This document shows positions 46,071 through 55,545 of a stretch of DNA of 64,000 nt, in pieces. The stretch is from Cloacimonetes bacterium UBA5284. GTDB taxonomy: Bacteria > Cloacimonadota > Cloacimonadia > Cloacimonadales > Cloacimonadaceae. Position 1 is the first letter of the stretch, and every line of letters starts with the position of its first letter. The stretch lies in NCBI GenBank assembly GCA_002410505.1, contig DHSO01000042.1, positions 14,691 to 78,690 on the forward strand, written 5' to 3'. Both the position numbers and the translations under genes were made by a program. The notes under the pieces were generated by a model. The model had not been told where the DNA came from, searched no databases, and saw nothing but the letters and a program-made list of their open reading frames with translations.

Positions 46071-47507
46071 CTAAAATCTGCTGCTCAGCTCTACTTTGAT
46101 GCCTTCAAAGGGTGCCACAAACTTGCAAACACCATTACGGCAAACCTTTCCGCCCTGCTCCTTACCGGCAAAGACCAGCAGGTCGCTATGCGAGAAAAGT
46201 GGGTATTTTATCTCGATATTGGGATTATACTTGCTATCCATGATGCTGTCAAAATCTGCCCACCAGCTTTGTAATCCCAAGGATACGGATAGTTTATCGA
46301 GGACAAAATCTGCCTGCATTTGAGGCTCGTAGTGGCTGCTTTCCTTTTCAAATCTGCGCTTTTCCACAGTCTTGAATTCCGCCTTCAGATGAAGCGGGAA
46401 GCTAAATATGCTGATATCCCCCGACACAGTAGGATAATACTCTTTCTGCCAAGCTTTTATGCCATCATCCACTTTTTCGATCTGCGACCAGGCAAGCTGG
46501 TAGCCGCCGCTGGCGAAAGTCATATCCACTCCAAGATACAGGTCGTTCATACGTTTGTCGCCGCTGCTGTCCCAAGCCTCGGCGTAATCCATGTTCAGGT
46601 AGTAGTTGTCCAAAAGTGTATAAGCAGCTCGAAGCTGCCATCCTTCCTCGTCCTGACCACTGGCCAGCGCATCGGAAAGCGTTTCGCCATGATAGTTTCC
46701 CAGAGGGATATCGTTCAACCGGTAGTCAAAGCCACGGTAGTTTTTGTATGCCGCACCCAACAACAAAACGTCCCAGAAATAATCCGCGCTGATGAAAGCT
46801 GCGTGACCCAGGCTGATGTCATTTGCCTTATACTGCTTGCTGTAGGCATATTCGGCAAAACCTTCCAGAAATGCGTTTGAATACTGCATTCTACCCGCCG
46901 CCACATCGCGGTAGAGGTATGTATTGATAGGGCTCAGGTTGCGAAATGCCATCGCAGAAGCGCCCATCCTCAAGCCCGTAAAGAGCGGATATTCTGCATC
47001 CGCACCAAAGGCCAGATCATAGCGATTTACGACAGTATCGCTGTTGATGGCACCGTAGATACCTTTCAGCTTCAATTTGCCGTCATAGCGCATCAAAACG
47101 CTCTGTAAACGATGATCCTCGTCAAATTCCATATCTTTGTAACTGCGGAAGACGATGCCATTGCCAAAAGTTTCTTCCGTAGTACCCACGTGGACGCTGA
47201 ATTCATCGCGGGCAAAGCCGGCATAGAGCTCTTCCCATTCCACACTCAAGCTCCCGGGGCTAATCTCATCCATCAGTTCGGTTTGTTCGTTTGAATATTT
47301 GGGCAGATCGGCAATAAACTTCATCCCAAAATTGAATTCACGATAAGCCAAGTTGAAGCCGAATTCATTGGAAAAATAGGTATTCAGAGAGTCTGCCGCA
47401 GTGCGATAGACAAATTCCGCTTCATTGATGCCGTTTATCTGCAAAGTGTTTTGTCCCATCAGTGAAACTGCCACAAATACAAGGATGACAATAGCTTTCC
47501 ACCTCAT
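46071..47507 (-). CDS. Outer-membrane beta-barrel protein, DUF6029-like
   Basis: A 478-residue protein with a signal peptide (MRWKAIVILVFVAVSLMGQN) and many alternating amphipathic strands ending in aromatic phenylalanine (KVELSSRF), as expected for an outer-membrane barrel. The content resembles DUF6029 proteins that accompany Omp28-like and TlpA-like genes. Start and stop are adjacent to its neighbours (stop of the TlpA gene 47508, next start 46062). The transported compound is unknown. Confidence 0.7.
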   Translation of the reverse strand: MRWKAIVILVFVAVSLMGQNTLQINGINEAEFVYRTAADSLNTYFSNEFGFNLAYREFNFGMKFIADLPKYSNEQTELMDEISPGSLSVEWEELYAGFARDEFSVHVGTTEETFGNGIVFRSYKDMEFDEDHRLQSVLMRYDGKLKLKGIYGAINSDTVVNRYDLAFGADAEYPLFTGLRMGASAMAFRNLSPINTYLYRDVAAGRMQYSNAFLEGFAEYAYSKQYKANDISLGHAAFISADYFWDVLLLGAAYKNYRGFDYRLNDIPLGNYHGETLSDALASGQDEEGWQLRAAYTLLDNYYLNMDYAEAWDSSGDKRMNDLYLGVDMTFASGGYQLAWSQIEKVDDGIKAWQKEYYPTVSGDISIFSFPLHLKAEFKTVEKRRFEKESSHYEPQMQADFVLDKLSVSLGLQSWWADFDSIMDSKYNPNIEIKYPLFSHSDLLVFAGKEQGGKVCRNGVCKFVAPFEGIKVELSSRF

Positions 47508-48062
47508 CTATTTCTCCTCTTCCTCGTGATGTCCGCAGTTTCCGCAGTGTTCATTGTTCTCACCATGCTGATGTTTGGGTTCATCTTTCAACCCCAAAAG
47601 ATCTCGGATATGAGTCTCATATTCTTTTTCGGTGCCGGCTTCAAAACCCACGTGGGAATACACAATCTCGCCTTCGCTATTCAGCACAAAGCTATGCGGT
47701 GGATTCACCACATTCATCTGTTTTGCCAGTTTTTTATCCGGATCAAAGAGGGTGACGAACTTGAACTGTTTGCTTCTAAGATAGCTTTTGGCGCGTGATT
47801 GAGCCTTGGGCGCGTCGATGGAGATCATCACCACAGTAAGTTCTTCATACTTTTCCGCCAGCATGTTCAGCGCGGGCATTGCCTCCTTGCAAGGCTTGCA
47901 ATAGTCCGCCCAAAAGTCGATTATCACCGGGCCCTTGCCCAAAAGTGACGCCAGTTCCACATGCGTCCCACTCATATCGGGCAGCTTGAAATCCGGCATC
48001 TTTTCGGCAAATACCGGCAGAAAAGTAATTAATAGGGTCAAAAGGATAAATATCTTTCTCAT
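47508..48062 (-). CDS. TlpA/ResA-like periplasmic thioredoxin with His/Cys-rich tail
   Basis: A 184-residue protein with signal peptide MRKIFILLTLLITFLPVFA and an AhpC/TSA-Redoxin-type thioredoxin fold. The active site is WADYCKPC, with C55 and C58; the cis-proline motif is NVVNPPHSF. The C-terminal tail (KHQHGENNEHCGNCGHHEEE) is rich in histidine, cysteine and glutamate and could bind metal. I chose the ATG at 48060-48062, which starts the signal peptide and has GGGAG upstream; the ATG at 48077 would add five residues. It probably receives electrons from DsbD encoded upstream. Confidence 0.87.
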   Translation of the reverse strand: MRKIFILLTLLITFLPVFAEKMPDFKLPDMSGTHVELASLLGKGPVIIDFWADYCKPCKEAMPALNMLAEKYEELTVVMISIDAPKAQSRAKSYLRSKQFKFVTLFDPDKKLAKQMNVVNPPHSFVLNSEGEIVYSHVGFEAGTEKEYETHIRDLLGLKDEPKHQHGENNEHCGNCGHHEEEEK

Positions 48063-48077
48063 CTGTGTGTCTCCCAT

Positions 48078-49187
48078 TTACATAGCCGAAACCTGATAAA
48101 CGGTTCCGCCAAATATTCTTGATTCATTGGTAAAAGTCTGCGGGCGATATTGCGCGTATACCACCAGTTTATAACTTGAAGGCATAAATCCCGCTGTGAC
48201 CAGTGAGATTTGCGCTCCATCCTCAAGATCTTGTTCTGAGATGGCTTGACGTCCCACTGCGCGCACCACGTTGTGCAGAGGGTCACCATTCACATTGGTT
48301 TGACTCACCTCATCGGTAATAATCACATAATTGAGATACATGTCGCTAATGTCCATCCCTGTCGGCGCATCCATCATTACCTTTGCGCTGATCCCTTCCT
48401 CGTCGTAAGTTACATTCTCTAAAGTATAGCCGATACTAATGTCTTCATTTACCAGATCGCCCACGATGCTTTCATAGTTTTGCAGATCGGCATCTGCACT
48501 GCCCACTACTTTTGCTGATCCCTGAAACACAGCAGTTGGAGCGCTATAGGCGCTGTAATAGGCGGGAGTGTCGTTTCCCTGTACCTGCAAGGCATTAGTA
48601 ATATGATGTTCCAGATAGATGAAATTCGGATGCAGATCTTGCAATTCCTGCAGTTTTGCCTCTGCGGGAGGGCAGTTTGGGCAGCTGTCGAATGTGAAGT
48701 ATTCTGCGATCACCAGTTGTTTGGGATCCTGAATGCATACCTTATTCCCTTCCAGCAACCATATGCCTTCTTCAAATCTTGCCTTTTCGCCCACAAACAG
48801 ACTGTCCGCCAAAATTGCCTTTGTGTCCATAGTGGAAATTGTTAAACGCCAATTGACAATGCCATGACTTTCGTCCACATAATGCGTTTCTGATTCGGAT
48901 ACCGTAAAGCTCACGCCGGGTTCATCCAAAAAGCTCTCGATCCAGGCTAGGCGTTCGCCCTTGCTTACTCCGTTGTGAATATAGTCTTCGGCATAGAGAT
49001 ATTGCACTTGGGCAAAGCTTTCCTCATTAAGCCCCGCAAAGGATTGATCCACGATACTCATAAAAGTCTCCAAATCGATGTCTACATCGCCTGTAGGCAA
49101 CTTGGTAAAATCGTGATCATATCTGTCGCATGCTCCTATCAAAAGCAGCAGGGCAAGCAAGCTTATCATCGCTATCTTTAGTTTCAT
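48078..49187 (-). CDS. Omp28-like lipoprotein with NTF2-like N-terminal part and CxxC motif
   Basis: A 369-residue lipoprotein (lipobox LLIGAC, cysteine 20). Residues about 35-150 look like an NTF2/SnoaL-like fold (YAEDYIHNGVSKGERLAWIESFL). Residues about 155-265 form a thioredoxin-like domain with C169/C172 in FDSCPNCPPAE. The C-terminal part is beta-rich. It follows dsbD by 2 bp and precedes the TlpA gene by 15 bp. Role is likely in envelope thiol chemistry; the exact substrate is unknown. Confidence 0.78.
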   Translation of the reverse strand: MKLKIAMISLLALLLLIGACDRYDHDFTKLPTGDVDIDLETFMSIVDQSFAGLNEESFAQVQYLYAEDYIHNGVSKGERLAWIESFLDEPGVSFTVSESETHYVDESHGIVNWRLTISTMDTKAILADSLFVGEKARFEEGIWLLEGNKVCIQDPKQLVIAEYFTFDSCPNCPPAEAKLQELQDLHPNFIYLEHHITNALQVQGNDTPAYYSAYSAPTAVFQGSAKVVGSADADLQNYESIVGDLVNEDISIGYTLENVTYDEEGISAKVMMDAPTGMDISDMYLNYVIITDEVSQTNVNGDPLHNVVRAVGRQAISEQDLEDGAQISLVTAGFMPSSYKLVVYAQYRPQTFTNESRIFGGTVYQVSAM

Positions 49188-49189
49188 TA

Positions 49190-51094
49190 TTATACTCCTG
49201 TTTTCGGCACTTTGGTCAAGGTCTCGCGTACCATGCCTTTGCTAAGCAACTCCGGAAATACTATCGCGTCTTCATTCGGAATGTACAGCGCGTTGAATGG
49301 GACTCCCAAACGTTCGTGACTTTTGATCCATTCCAGCAATACGGGGTCTTTTCGGGTAAAATCTCCTTTCAGCAGTACTACTCCCTTATCGGCAAAATCT
49401 TGCATGATATCTTCGGTGAAGAGTACCGTCTTCTCATTTGATTTGCAATTCTTGCACCACTCTGCTCCGATATCCAAAAATACACTCTTTCCTTCTGCCA
49501 GCAATTTGGAGTGCAACTGCGGGCTAAACACATACCAACCATCGGGGGCATGAGGAGATTGAACCATTTCATCGCCCACCGGTGCCGCTATCTCCGCCGC
49601 CAGATGTTCTTCTTTGATCGGTAGATAGTACCAGGAAGCCGCCACGATGAGAACCAGTGCCAGGATGCTGAAAAACCACTGCGTGGCGCGGCTGTATTCA
49701 AAGCGCACAAATTTACCGTATAACCACACGGCAAAGCCCACGATCAAGAGATAGAAGATCACATTCACCAGATACAATCCACCGGTGAGAGCGAGGGTGG
49801 TCTTTAGCATCGTATAGACCAGATACAGCAAAACAAAACCCATCAGTTCCTTGAAGAGCACCATCCAATCCCCCGGTTTGGGAATGATCTTCAGCGCTTT
49901 GGGGAACATACCGATGAGGATGAAGGGAAACGCGAAACCGAGACCAATCATCAGGAAAAACAACATGATCAGCGTGGGAGGCAGCTTCATGGCAAAAGGC
50001 AGCGCCGCACCCAGGAAGGGTCCCGTGCAGGAGATCGCCATCAAGAAGGCAAAGATCCCGCCAAAGAAACTTCCGCCGTATCCGCCCCTGGAGGTGGCTT
50101 TGCTGGCAGCGTCCATCCCCGGTAAAGTGATCTCAAATACTCCCAACAGCGACAGTGCGAACACAAAAACGATCGCCATCAACGCCACCTGAAAATAGGG
50201 ATTCTGGTTTTGAGTGCCCCAGCCTGCAGATTGCCCCGCAGCTTGGATGCCGATAAAAATAGCGGCAAGGATGGCAAACGAGATAAGCACTCCCAAGGCG
50301 TACACCATCACATGCCGCAAAACTTTCGATCTGTCTTTTTGTGCCTGATTCACGATCGCCATAATGCGGATGGGTAAGATCGGCAGCACACAAGGTGTGA
50401 TATTCAGGATCAGACCGCCCAAAAAAGCGAATATGAGGTATTTTAATACTTCTTGCCAGCCGGTGTTGGATTCAGCAGCGCTTTCCGTAGTAGGAACGGC
50501 TTCCGGTAGAGCAGCGTCATCCACACTTTGAGCTTCACTAGGCGGCTCTTCGCTTTGCGTCTCCTGCTCTGTGGCTATCTCAGTTTCGGCTGGGGATTCG
50601 GCCATCTGAGTAAGCGAGATGGGGCCTTCTTCTATCATGTCCGGCGTAATGGGTGCCACTATCTCAAAGCGGATTTTGCCTTCCTGTTCTTCAGGAGGAT
50701 CACACATGCCGCTTTCGTAGCAGAGATTGTAACTCATCAGGACATCTAGGCTCCGGGCTCCGGGCCGGGCATTGGCTTTCACGGTGAAAGGCAGGCTGAG
50801 GGTGATCTGCGGATAGTATTGCCACTCTGTGGCAGAAACCACTTTTGTGGGCTTGGGCAGGATCATTTCCCCAATTTCCAGATCCGGGTGTTTCGCTTCC
50901 AGATACAAATAAGGATTATCGTTTGGATCCACGCTTTGCTTGCGATCGGAAGGAATATCCAATCTTGCGCGGATGATCCCCTTGTCCGAAGGCTTCAGGG
51001 TTTTCTCCGATATACTGAATGTAACCGTCTGTGCCACAATCGACACTGCCATCAACATGAACAATATAAGGAGCGCTCTGCTTTTTGGGCGCAT
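49190..51094 (-). CDS. dsbD: Thiol:disulfide interchange protein DsbD
   Basis: A 634-residue three-part electron carrier. After a signal peptide, an alpha domain has the redox pair C125/C131 (NLCYESGMCDPP). A membrane core with eight predicted helices contains the cysteines of NITPCVLPILP and AISCTGPFLGAALP. A C-terminal thioredoxin-like gamma domain has AEWCKNC near 548-551. It passes electrons from cytoplasmic thioredoxin to periplasmic partners, here probably the TlpA- and Omp28-like proteins of the same operon. It is the first gene of the operon, with GGAGG before the ATG. Confidence 0.92.
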   Translation of the reverse strand: MRPKSRALLILFMLMAVSIVAQTVTFSISEKTLKPSDKGIIRARLDIPSDRKQSVDPNDNPYLYLEAKHPDLEIGEMILPKPTKVVSATEWQYYPQITLSLPFTVKANARPGARSLDVLMSYNLCYESGMCDPPEEQEGKIRFEIVAPITPDMIEEGPISLTQMAESPAETEIATEQETQSEEPPSEAQSVDDAALPEAVPTTESAAESNTGWQEVLKYLIFAFLGGLILNITPCVLPILPIRIMAIVNQAQKDRSKVLRHVMVYALGVLISFAILAAIFIGIQAAGQSAGWGTQNQNPYFQVALMAIVFVFALSLLGVFEITLPGMDAASKATSRGGYGGSFFGGIFAFLMAISCTGPFLGAALPFAMKLPPTLIMLFFLMIGLGFAFPFILIGMFPKALKIIPKPGDWMVLFKELMGFVLLYLVYTMLKTTLALTGGLYLVNVIFYLLIVGFAVWLYGKFVRFEYSRATQWFFSILALVLIVAASWYYLPIKEEHLAAEIAAPVGDEMVQSPHAPDGWYVFSPQLHSKLLAEGKSVFLDIGAEWCKNCKSNEKTVLFTEDIMQDFADKGVVLLKGDFTRKDPVLLEWIKSHERLGVPFNALYIPNEDAIVFPELLSKGMVRETLTKVPKTGV

Positions 51095-51299
51095 TTATAC
51101 CTCCAAAAATATCTACATTTTACGTAACATATTAATGCAGATTGCATTCCACAACAACAGCTTTATATGTCAAGCCTTTGCTGTGGGATCGCTTCTACAC
51201 ACATTCACAGCAGAATGGCTGCTAATGCCGCGATTGCTCCGTCATTGTCCGTAACCGGCTAATGAAGATCAAACCGGGCATAACAATATGATCTGACCA

Positions 51300-51331
51300 C
51301 AAAATGGGGAGCCCGGGGTTTCAGGCTCCCT
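51300..51331 (-). terminator. Terminator after the aminopeptidase gene
   Basis: Minus strand GGGAGCC/GGCTCCC stem, then CATTTTG; 20 bp after the stop at 51351. The T tract is short. Confidence 0.7.
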
Positions 51332-51350
51332 TTGTGCTTTTACTATAATA

Positions 51351-53396
51351 CTATTGCCTGTTTGCTTCCATCTCGATCAGTGGGATGTTCAGCTCCTGAG
51401 TACCCGGTACTACAAAGCGTCCGTCGCGAATGATGTCCGTGCTGCTGCCGTCGGCTTTCACGGCACAGATGAAGCCCAGCATCTCGTAGGGCAGAGTGAT
51501 GTCTGTATGGTGCATCAGATAAGCGTTTACGGGATCATCCTTGCGTTTGGCGGATTGTTCATTGTCCACCGCTATCATCTCTTTACCATTCACAAAGCTG
51601 GGATGTTCAGAATCTTCTTCATGGCTGAAACAGGTATCCCCGATGGCAAAGTGTGGGCCCATCTTTTCTATGATCAGAATGGGCAAAAGTGCCATGATAT
51701 CATACTTTTTGGCCATCTGGTAGGCTGCGGTGTTGGTGCCGATGGCAAATTCTCCGATAGGCAGGCTTTTATGGGGCAGCAGCAGGTTTTCATACACATA
51801 CTTTCTCGCCTCATCGGGATCATCGTAATTGCTACAGGAATAGTCCTTTACCCAGCCATCTTCAAAGAATATCTCCAGATTGTAAAAGCGGAGATTGTTC
51901 AGATAGATATCTTCCACATGCAGAGTACCGGTTGTTCCCTTCAAGACCGGGGATGTAAACACTTCTCCCACAGGTATGTTGACGTCTGCCACGCAGTTCT
52001 CAAAGAGCGTCTCGCGAGAGGGATCCTTGAGAGGGTGCATCTGCACTTTGATATCCGTGCGGTTTGTGCCTTTGCCTTTTACGTGAACGTATTGCGCGGT
52101 ATCCAGAACATCGATAATCTTCTGCTGGATGGCGGCGTAGTGTTTACTGTCCAGCAGATTGATGCGCAGCGTGTCGGCAAAGATTTCCGGGAATTGCTCG
52201 CCAATCTCGGTGGAGGGGAAGGCGATGATGCTGAAACTGGCTTCATCCCTTTTGTAGTAGGTATAGTACAGCTGCCCGCTGCGCGCCTGATATTCTCGCA
52301 TCAGCTGTTGTTGAACATCACTCAGCTTCAGAGTAGTGGTTTTATTGATGGGGTTAAAGGGGGTTTCCCCAAAGAGTTCCACATAGATGGGACCGGCTTG
52401 CTGGGCCACTTCGTCTTTGATCTCTTCCAATGTGTTTTGGCCGATCGCAAGCGATTTGTCCACAAAATCCCGATCCAGCATCAGCGCAGAATCGTAGCGA
52501 TGGTCGTAAGCATATTGCCGGTTCAGGCCGCTGCCTCGGGGTTGGGGTACCAGAGCGGTAATGCCGATAGCCTCCAATTCATCGATGATCAGTCGTCCCA
52601 GAGCTTCCATCCCGATGGGAATCATCAAGTTTGCGTATTTCTTCTTTTTGTAGTCTTTTTTGGCGCGGACAAAGCCATCCACCCAGCTTTTCACCACAAA
52701 CCGGGCTATTGCCGCCAGCTCTTGGGGCGGATAGTCCGCGATGAATTGTGCCATTTCCATATCGTATTTACTGAGGTAGGCGCCATAGCGATACATATAG
52801 CGGATGTCGTCGAGATCGGCATCGTGTACGATATTGTAGTAGTAGTCGTTTTGAGGCGAAAATCTTTGCACATACGAAGCCTGTACCAGCAGTTCGAGGT
52901 CTTTCATATGCTCTTGCTTGTAGATGTTTAAAAGGGCATCATAATCGTTTTTATCGGGGCTTTCCCACAAGGCGAAGAATAGCTGCAAACTATAACGCAG
53001 GCCCACAAAATTTCCATCGATAGCATTGCGGCGAATTGCCCCGGCATTCGATAAAATGGCGCTGAGGAATGCGCCGAACCGGGGACCGAAAAGCTTGTGC
53101 GCGTAGTCCGGATTTTGAATCGAATTATCATATCCGCTTCCCGCTTCAAAGGCATCATACACATCTTTATATAAGGCCTCCAATTCTTTCAGAGGAGTCT
53201 TTTTCAGTAGTGGATCTTGCTGTAGAATGCATACATAATCCCAAGATCTCAGCGCCATGTCTCGATAGTTTCTAAAAAACTCTGCCAATGGCACTTCGGC
53301 AGGAATGTTGAGGCCGCGTAATTTCTCAATCAGCACGCCGCATTCTGCTTTGGGAGCGCCGATTTTCTCCTTGATTTGTTGATAATCCAGAGCCAT
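51351..53396 (-). CDS. M29-type (thermophilic) aminopeptidase with long N-terminal extension
   Basis: A 681-residue protein. The C-terminal 400 residues match the AmpS/aminopeptidase T family: NIPVGEVFTSPV, LPIGEFAIGTNTAAY and IIEKMGPHFAIGDTC carry the glutamate and histidine ligands of the two-metal site. The usual enzyme has about 410 residues; here about 270 extra helical residues stand in front. It removes N-terminal residues from peptides, in the cytoplasm, since no signal peptide is seen. It is a single-gene unit with a promoter candidate at 53427-53455 and a terminator. Confidence 0.82.
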   Translation of the reverse strand: MALDYQQIKEKIGAPKAECGVLIEKLRGLNIPAEVPLAEFFRNYRDMALRSWDYVCILQQDPLLKKTPLKELEALYKDVYDAFEAGSGYDNSIQNPDYAHKLFGPRFGAFLSAILSNAGAIRRNAIDGNFVGLRYSLQLFFALWESPDKNDYDALLNIYKQEHMKDLELLVQASYVQRFSPQNDYYYNIVHDADLDDIRYMYRYGAYLSKYDMEMAQFIADYPPQELAAIARFVVKSWVDGFVRAKKDYKKKKYANLMIPIGMEALGRLIIDELEAIGITALVPQPRGSGLNRQYAYDHRYDSALMLDRDFVDKSLAIGQNTLEEIKDEVAQQAGPIYVELFGETPFNPINKTTTLKLSDVQQQLMREYQARSGQLYYTYYKRDEASFSIIAFPSTEIGEQFPEIFADTLRINLLDSKHYAAIQQKIIDVLDTAQYVHVKGKGTNRTDIKVQMHPLKDPSRETLFENCVADVNIPVGEVFTSPVLKGTTGTLHVEDIYLNNLRFYNLEIFFEDGWVKDYSCSNYDDPDEARKYVYENLLLPHKSLPIGEFAIGTNTAAYQMAKKYDIMALLPILIIEKMGPHFAIGDTCFSHEEDSEHPSFVNGKEMIAVDNEQSAKRKDDPVNAYLMHHTDITLPYEMLGFICAVKADGSSTDIIRDGRFVVPGTQELNIPLIEMEANRQ

Positions 53397-53426
53397 CTTT
53401 AAACCTCTAATTGTTTCATTTTAATA

Positions 53427-53455
53427 TTCTTATTGCCCGCAAAGGCGATGTACAA
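53427..53455 (-). promoter_or_regulatory. Promoter candidate of the aminopeptidase gene
   Basis: Minus strand TTGTAC (53450-53455), 17-nt spacer, TAAGAA (53427-53432). Confidence 0.35.
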
Positions 53456-53494
53456 AGCCCAGATGAATTCAGTTTGCTCCGGGCGTAAATATCT

Positions 53495-54115
53495 TTAGTG
53501 CTGCTCTGCCAGTCGGCGGGAAAGCACTGCCAGAGAAGAGAACATATCTACATATTCCACGATAATATCCGGTGGAACGATAATCTTGTGCGGAGTAAAA
53601 TTCCAGATCGCTTTGATGCCGCTGTGGACCATAATGTCGGCGATCAATTGTGCGCTGTCCGGAGGAACAGTGATGATGCCGATGCGGATCTTATCCTTTT
53701 GAGCCATGGCGGTAAAATCCAAAGCAGAGCATACGGGCACTCCATGCACCTTTTGCCCTATTTTGTCAGGATCGTTGTCAAAACCGGCCACAATGCTGAG
53801 GCCACGTTGAGAAAACTCCTGATAACCCAATAGCGCGCTGCCCAAATGACCAACGCCAACCAGATAGCTGGTGGAAGTATCGCTCCAATTCAGCAAATCT
53901 TCAATCGCTTTTTGCAGCGGTGCGATATGATATCCGGTCTTGCTGGCGCTAATGTTTGTGAACGAGATATCCTTGCGCACCAAGGTTTGATGGATATCGG
54001 AAAAGACAGAGATTTTGGTGGCAGAGACCTCTCTCAGGCCTGCTTTTCTGAGGCGCTTCAGCACTTCCAGATACTGAGGTAGGCGCTTCAAAGTGGAAGT
54101 AGGTATCTTTACCAT
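53495..54115 (-). CDS. rex: Redox-sensing transcriptional repressor Rex
   Basis: A 206-residue protein: N-terminal winged helix (TLKRLPQYLEVLKRLRKAG, VSATKISVFSDIHQTLVRKDI), a Rossmann NAD(H) domain with GVGHLGSALLGY (motif at 87-92), FDNDPDKIG, and a C-terminal swapped helix (EYVDMFSSLAVLSRRL). Rex senses the NADH/NAD ratio and represses fermentation and respiration genes. It follows the DUF6754 gene by 11 bp, so it is likely the last gene of that operon. Confidence 0.93.
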   Translation of the reverse strand: MVKIPTSTLKRLPQYLEVLKRLRKAGLREVSATKISVFSDIHQTLVRKDISFTNISASKTGYHIAPLQKAIEDLLNWSDTSTSYLVGVGHLGSALLGYQEFSQRGLSIVAGFDNDPDKIGQKVHGVPVCSALDFTAMAQKDKIRIGIITVPPDSAQLIADIMVHSGIKAIWNFTPHKIIVPPDIIVEYVDMFSSLAVLSRRLAEQH

Positions 54116-54126
54116 GATAATCCTCT

Positions 54127-55536
54127 TTACTCCAGCGGGAACATATGAATGAATCCGCTGATACTCAGGGTTGAGAGCAGGGTGCCCACTACTATGCCCA
54201 AGATGATGAACAGTTTGAAGTAATCTTGAGCTTTCAGCATGCTAACCATATCGTGGTTGCGGGAAAGATAGGCACTTGCTGCGTAGAACTCTTCACCAAT
54301 CAGAGTGTAATCGCATGTTGTGATGAAGAAGGGAATCTGCGTAACGGCATCGGTGGCAGCGATCTGGATGGCACCGGTCTGGTTGCCCGTTTCAGTAAGC
54401 AGCAGCGCTTCCGCGTTGAAAAAGCCCATATAGAAGATGGTGGCAACCCGTTCACGTACAGTGATACCATTCACACCGGCGCAGAAGGGGAACTGATCGT
54501 AGCTCACAAAGAAGATGTCGTTTTGATTGAATGAATCCGGGCGACCCATCTCACTGTAGGAGGTGGATACGATTTCCTGGGCCAGGGGCAGAACCATGTA
54601 GTCGCAATGAGGATTGATGAGACGGATGTCATATTCAGCGGTCTTTTTGGCCACCTGGGCCAGGATCATCAAGCTGGCGATCGTGCAGACATCTCCCAAA
54701 GTACCCCATCCGGGTACAAACATCACGGGACGGCCCATTTCAGTGGCACGGCCGATGGCGTTGTCCAGCTCTTGCAAACCGGCAATCGGACGGATGTATA
54801 CCTCTTTGCGTCTGGTTATCACGATGGCATAAACCACTAAGATCAAGAGCAATATCGTCGCGATCAGAGTAAGGGTCTTGCTGGTGTCGAACCATTGTGA
54901 TACAGGGTAAAACCACTCATTGCCGGTTTCATCCTGATAGATATCTGAAATCCGAAAAGCGGATTTTGTATCCGTGGCAATCAGACGGTATTGGTAGGAA
55001 CGCTGGGCTATATCTCGCCACTTCAGCATAATCTTGCGCCAGGCTTTGTCGCCGGTGGCAGCTTCAGCTTCCACATAGGCGGGGTGACCGGTAATAAAGC
55101 TGTATTCACCCTTCAGGTATTCCAGTTCGGCCAAGGCTTCGGCGTCCCCGGATGCGGCAATTTTAGTTTCCAGTTCTTGGATATTCCGCTCGCGCTCTGC
55201 CATCTCGGCGCCGAAAAGCTCGCGACTGAGTGGGACGTCAAAACTGTAGCCATTATCCGCGTCCACGGCTATCGAAAGGCGCACATCAAAGAGGAATCTG
55301 CCACTTTGGGCGTCGAAGCCGGTGATCGGAGAGAAGATTACATCCTCAAAGGGAACCATGTGATCGTAAGTTCTGGTAAGCGCGTTGGCACGGATGCCAT
55401 TACTAAAATCCCAATCCAGCATTGACTTTTGTTGCACATCAAAATAGAGTTTGCTGATATCCACACCGTTCACGAAAGTGCTTTGTGGTTGAAAGCGCTT
55501 AAAATACTCATTATACACTACTTCCTGGCTCACCAC
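54127..55536 (-). CDS. DUF6754-like membrane protein, C-terminal half of a split gene
   Basis: A 469-residue product from a GTG (55534-55536). A coiled-coil segment (ERERNIQELETKIA) precedes a membrane helix (TLIATILLLILVVYAIVI), then a conserved cytosolic domain (YIRPIAGLQELDNAIGRATEMGRP, GTDAVTQIPFFITTCDYTLIGEE) and a C-terminal membrane helix. The same domain ends the 967-residue protein at 59443-62346. It is in the same reading frame as the gene just upstream, separated by one TAG and three codons. AGGA directly after the TAG could serve as ribosome site. No signal peptide is present, although its first 200 residues correspond to an exported region in the paralogue. Function unknown. Confidence 0.65.
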   Translation of the reverse strand: MVSQEVVYNEYFKRFQPQSTFVNGVDISKLYFDVQQKSMLDWDFSNGIRANALTRTYDHMVPFEDVIFSPITGFDAQSGRFLFDVRLSIAVDADNGYSFDVPLSRELFGAEMAERERNIQELETKIAASGDAEALAELEYLKGEYSFITGHPAYVEAEAATGDKAWRKIMLKWRDIAQRSYQYRLIATDTKSAFRISDIYQDETGNEWFYPVSQWFDTSKTLTLIATILLLILVVYAIVITRRKEVYIRPIAGLQELDNAIGRATEMGRPVMFVPGWGTLGDVCTIASLMILAQVAKKTAEYDIRLINPHCDYMVLPLAQEIVSTSYSEMGRPDSFNQNDIFFVSYDQFPFCAGVNGITVRERVATIFYMGFFNAEALLLTETGNQTGAIQIAATDAVTQIPFFITTCDYTLIGEEFYAASAYLSRNHDMVSMLKAQDYFKLFIILGIVVGTLLSTLSISGFIHMFPLE

Positions 55537-55545
55537 TTCAGATTC

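Noticed and set aside
51354..52931. 525-codon plus-strand frame
   Set aside because: It is antisense to the M29 aminopeptidase gene, which has clear family motifs and a terminator.
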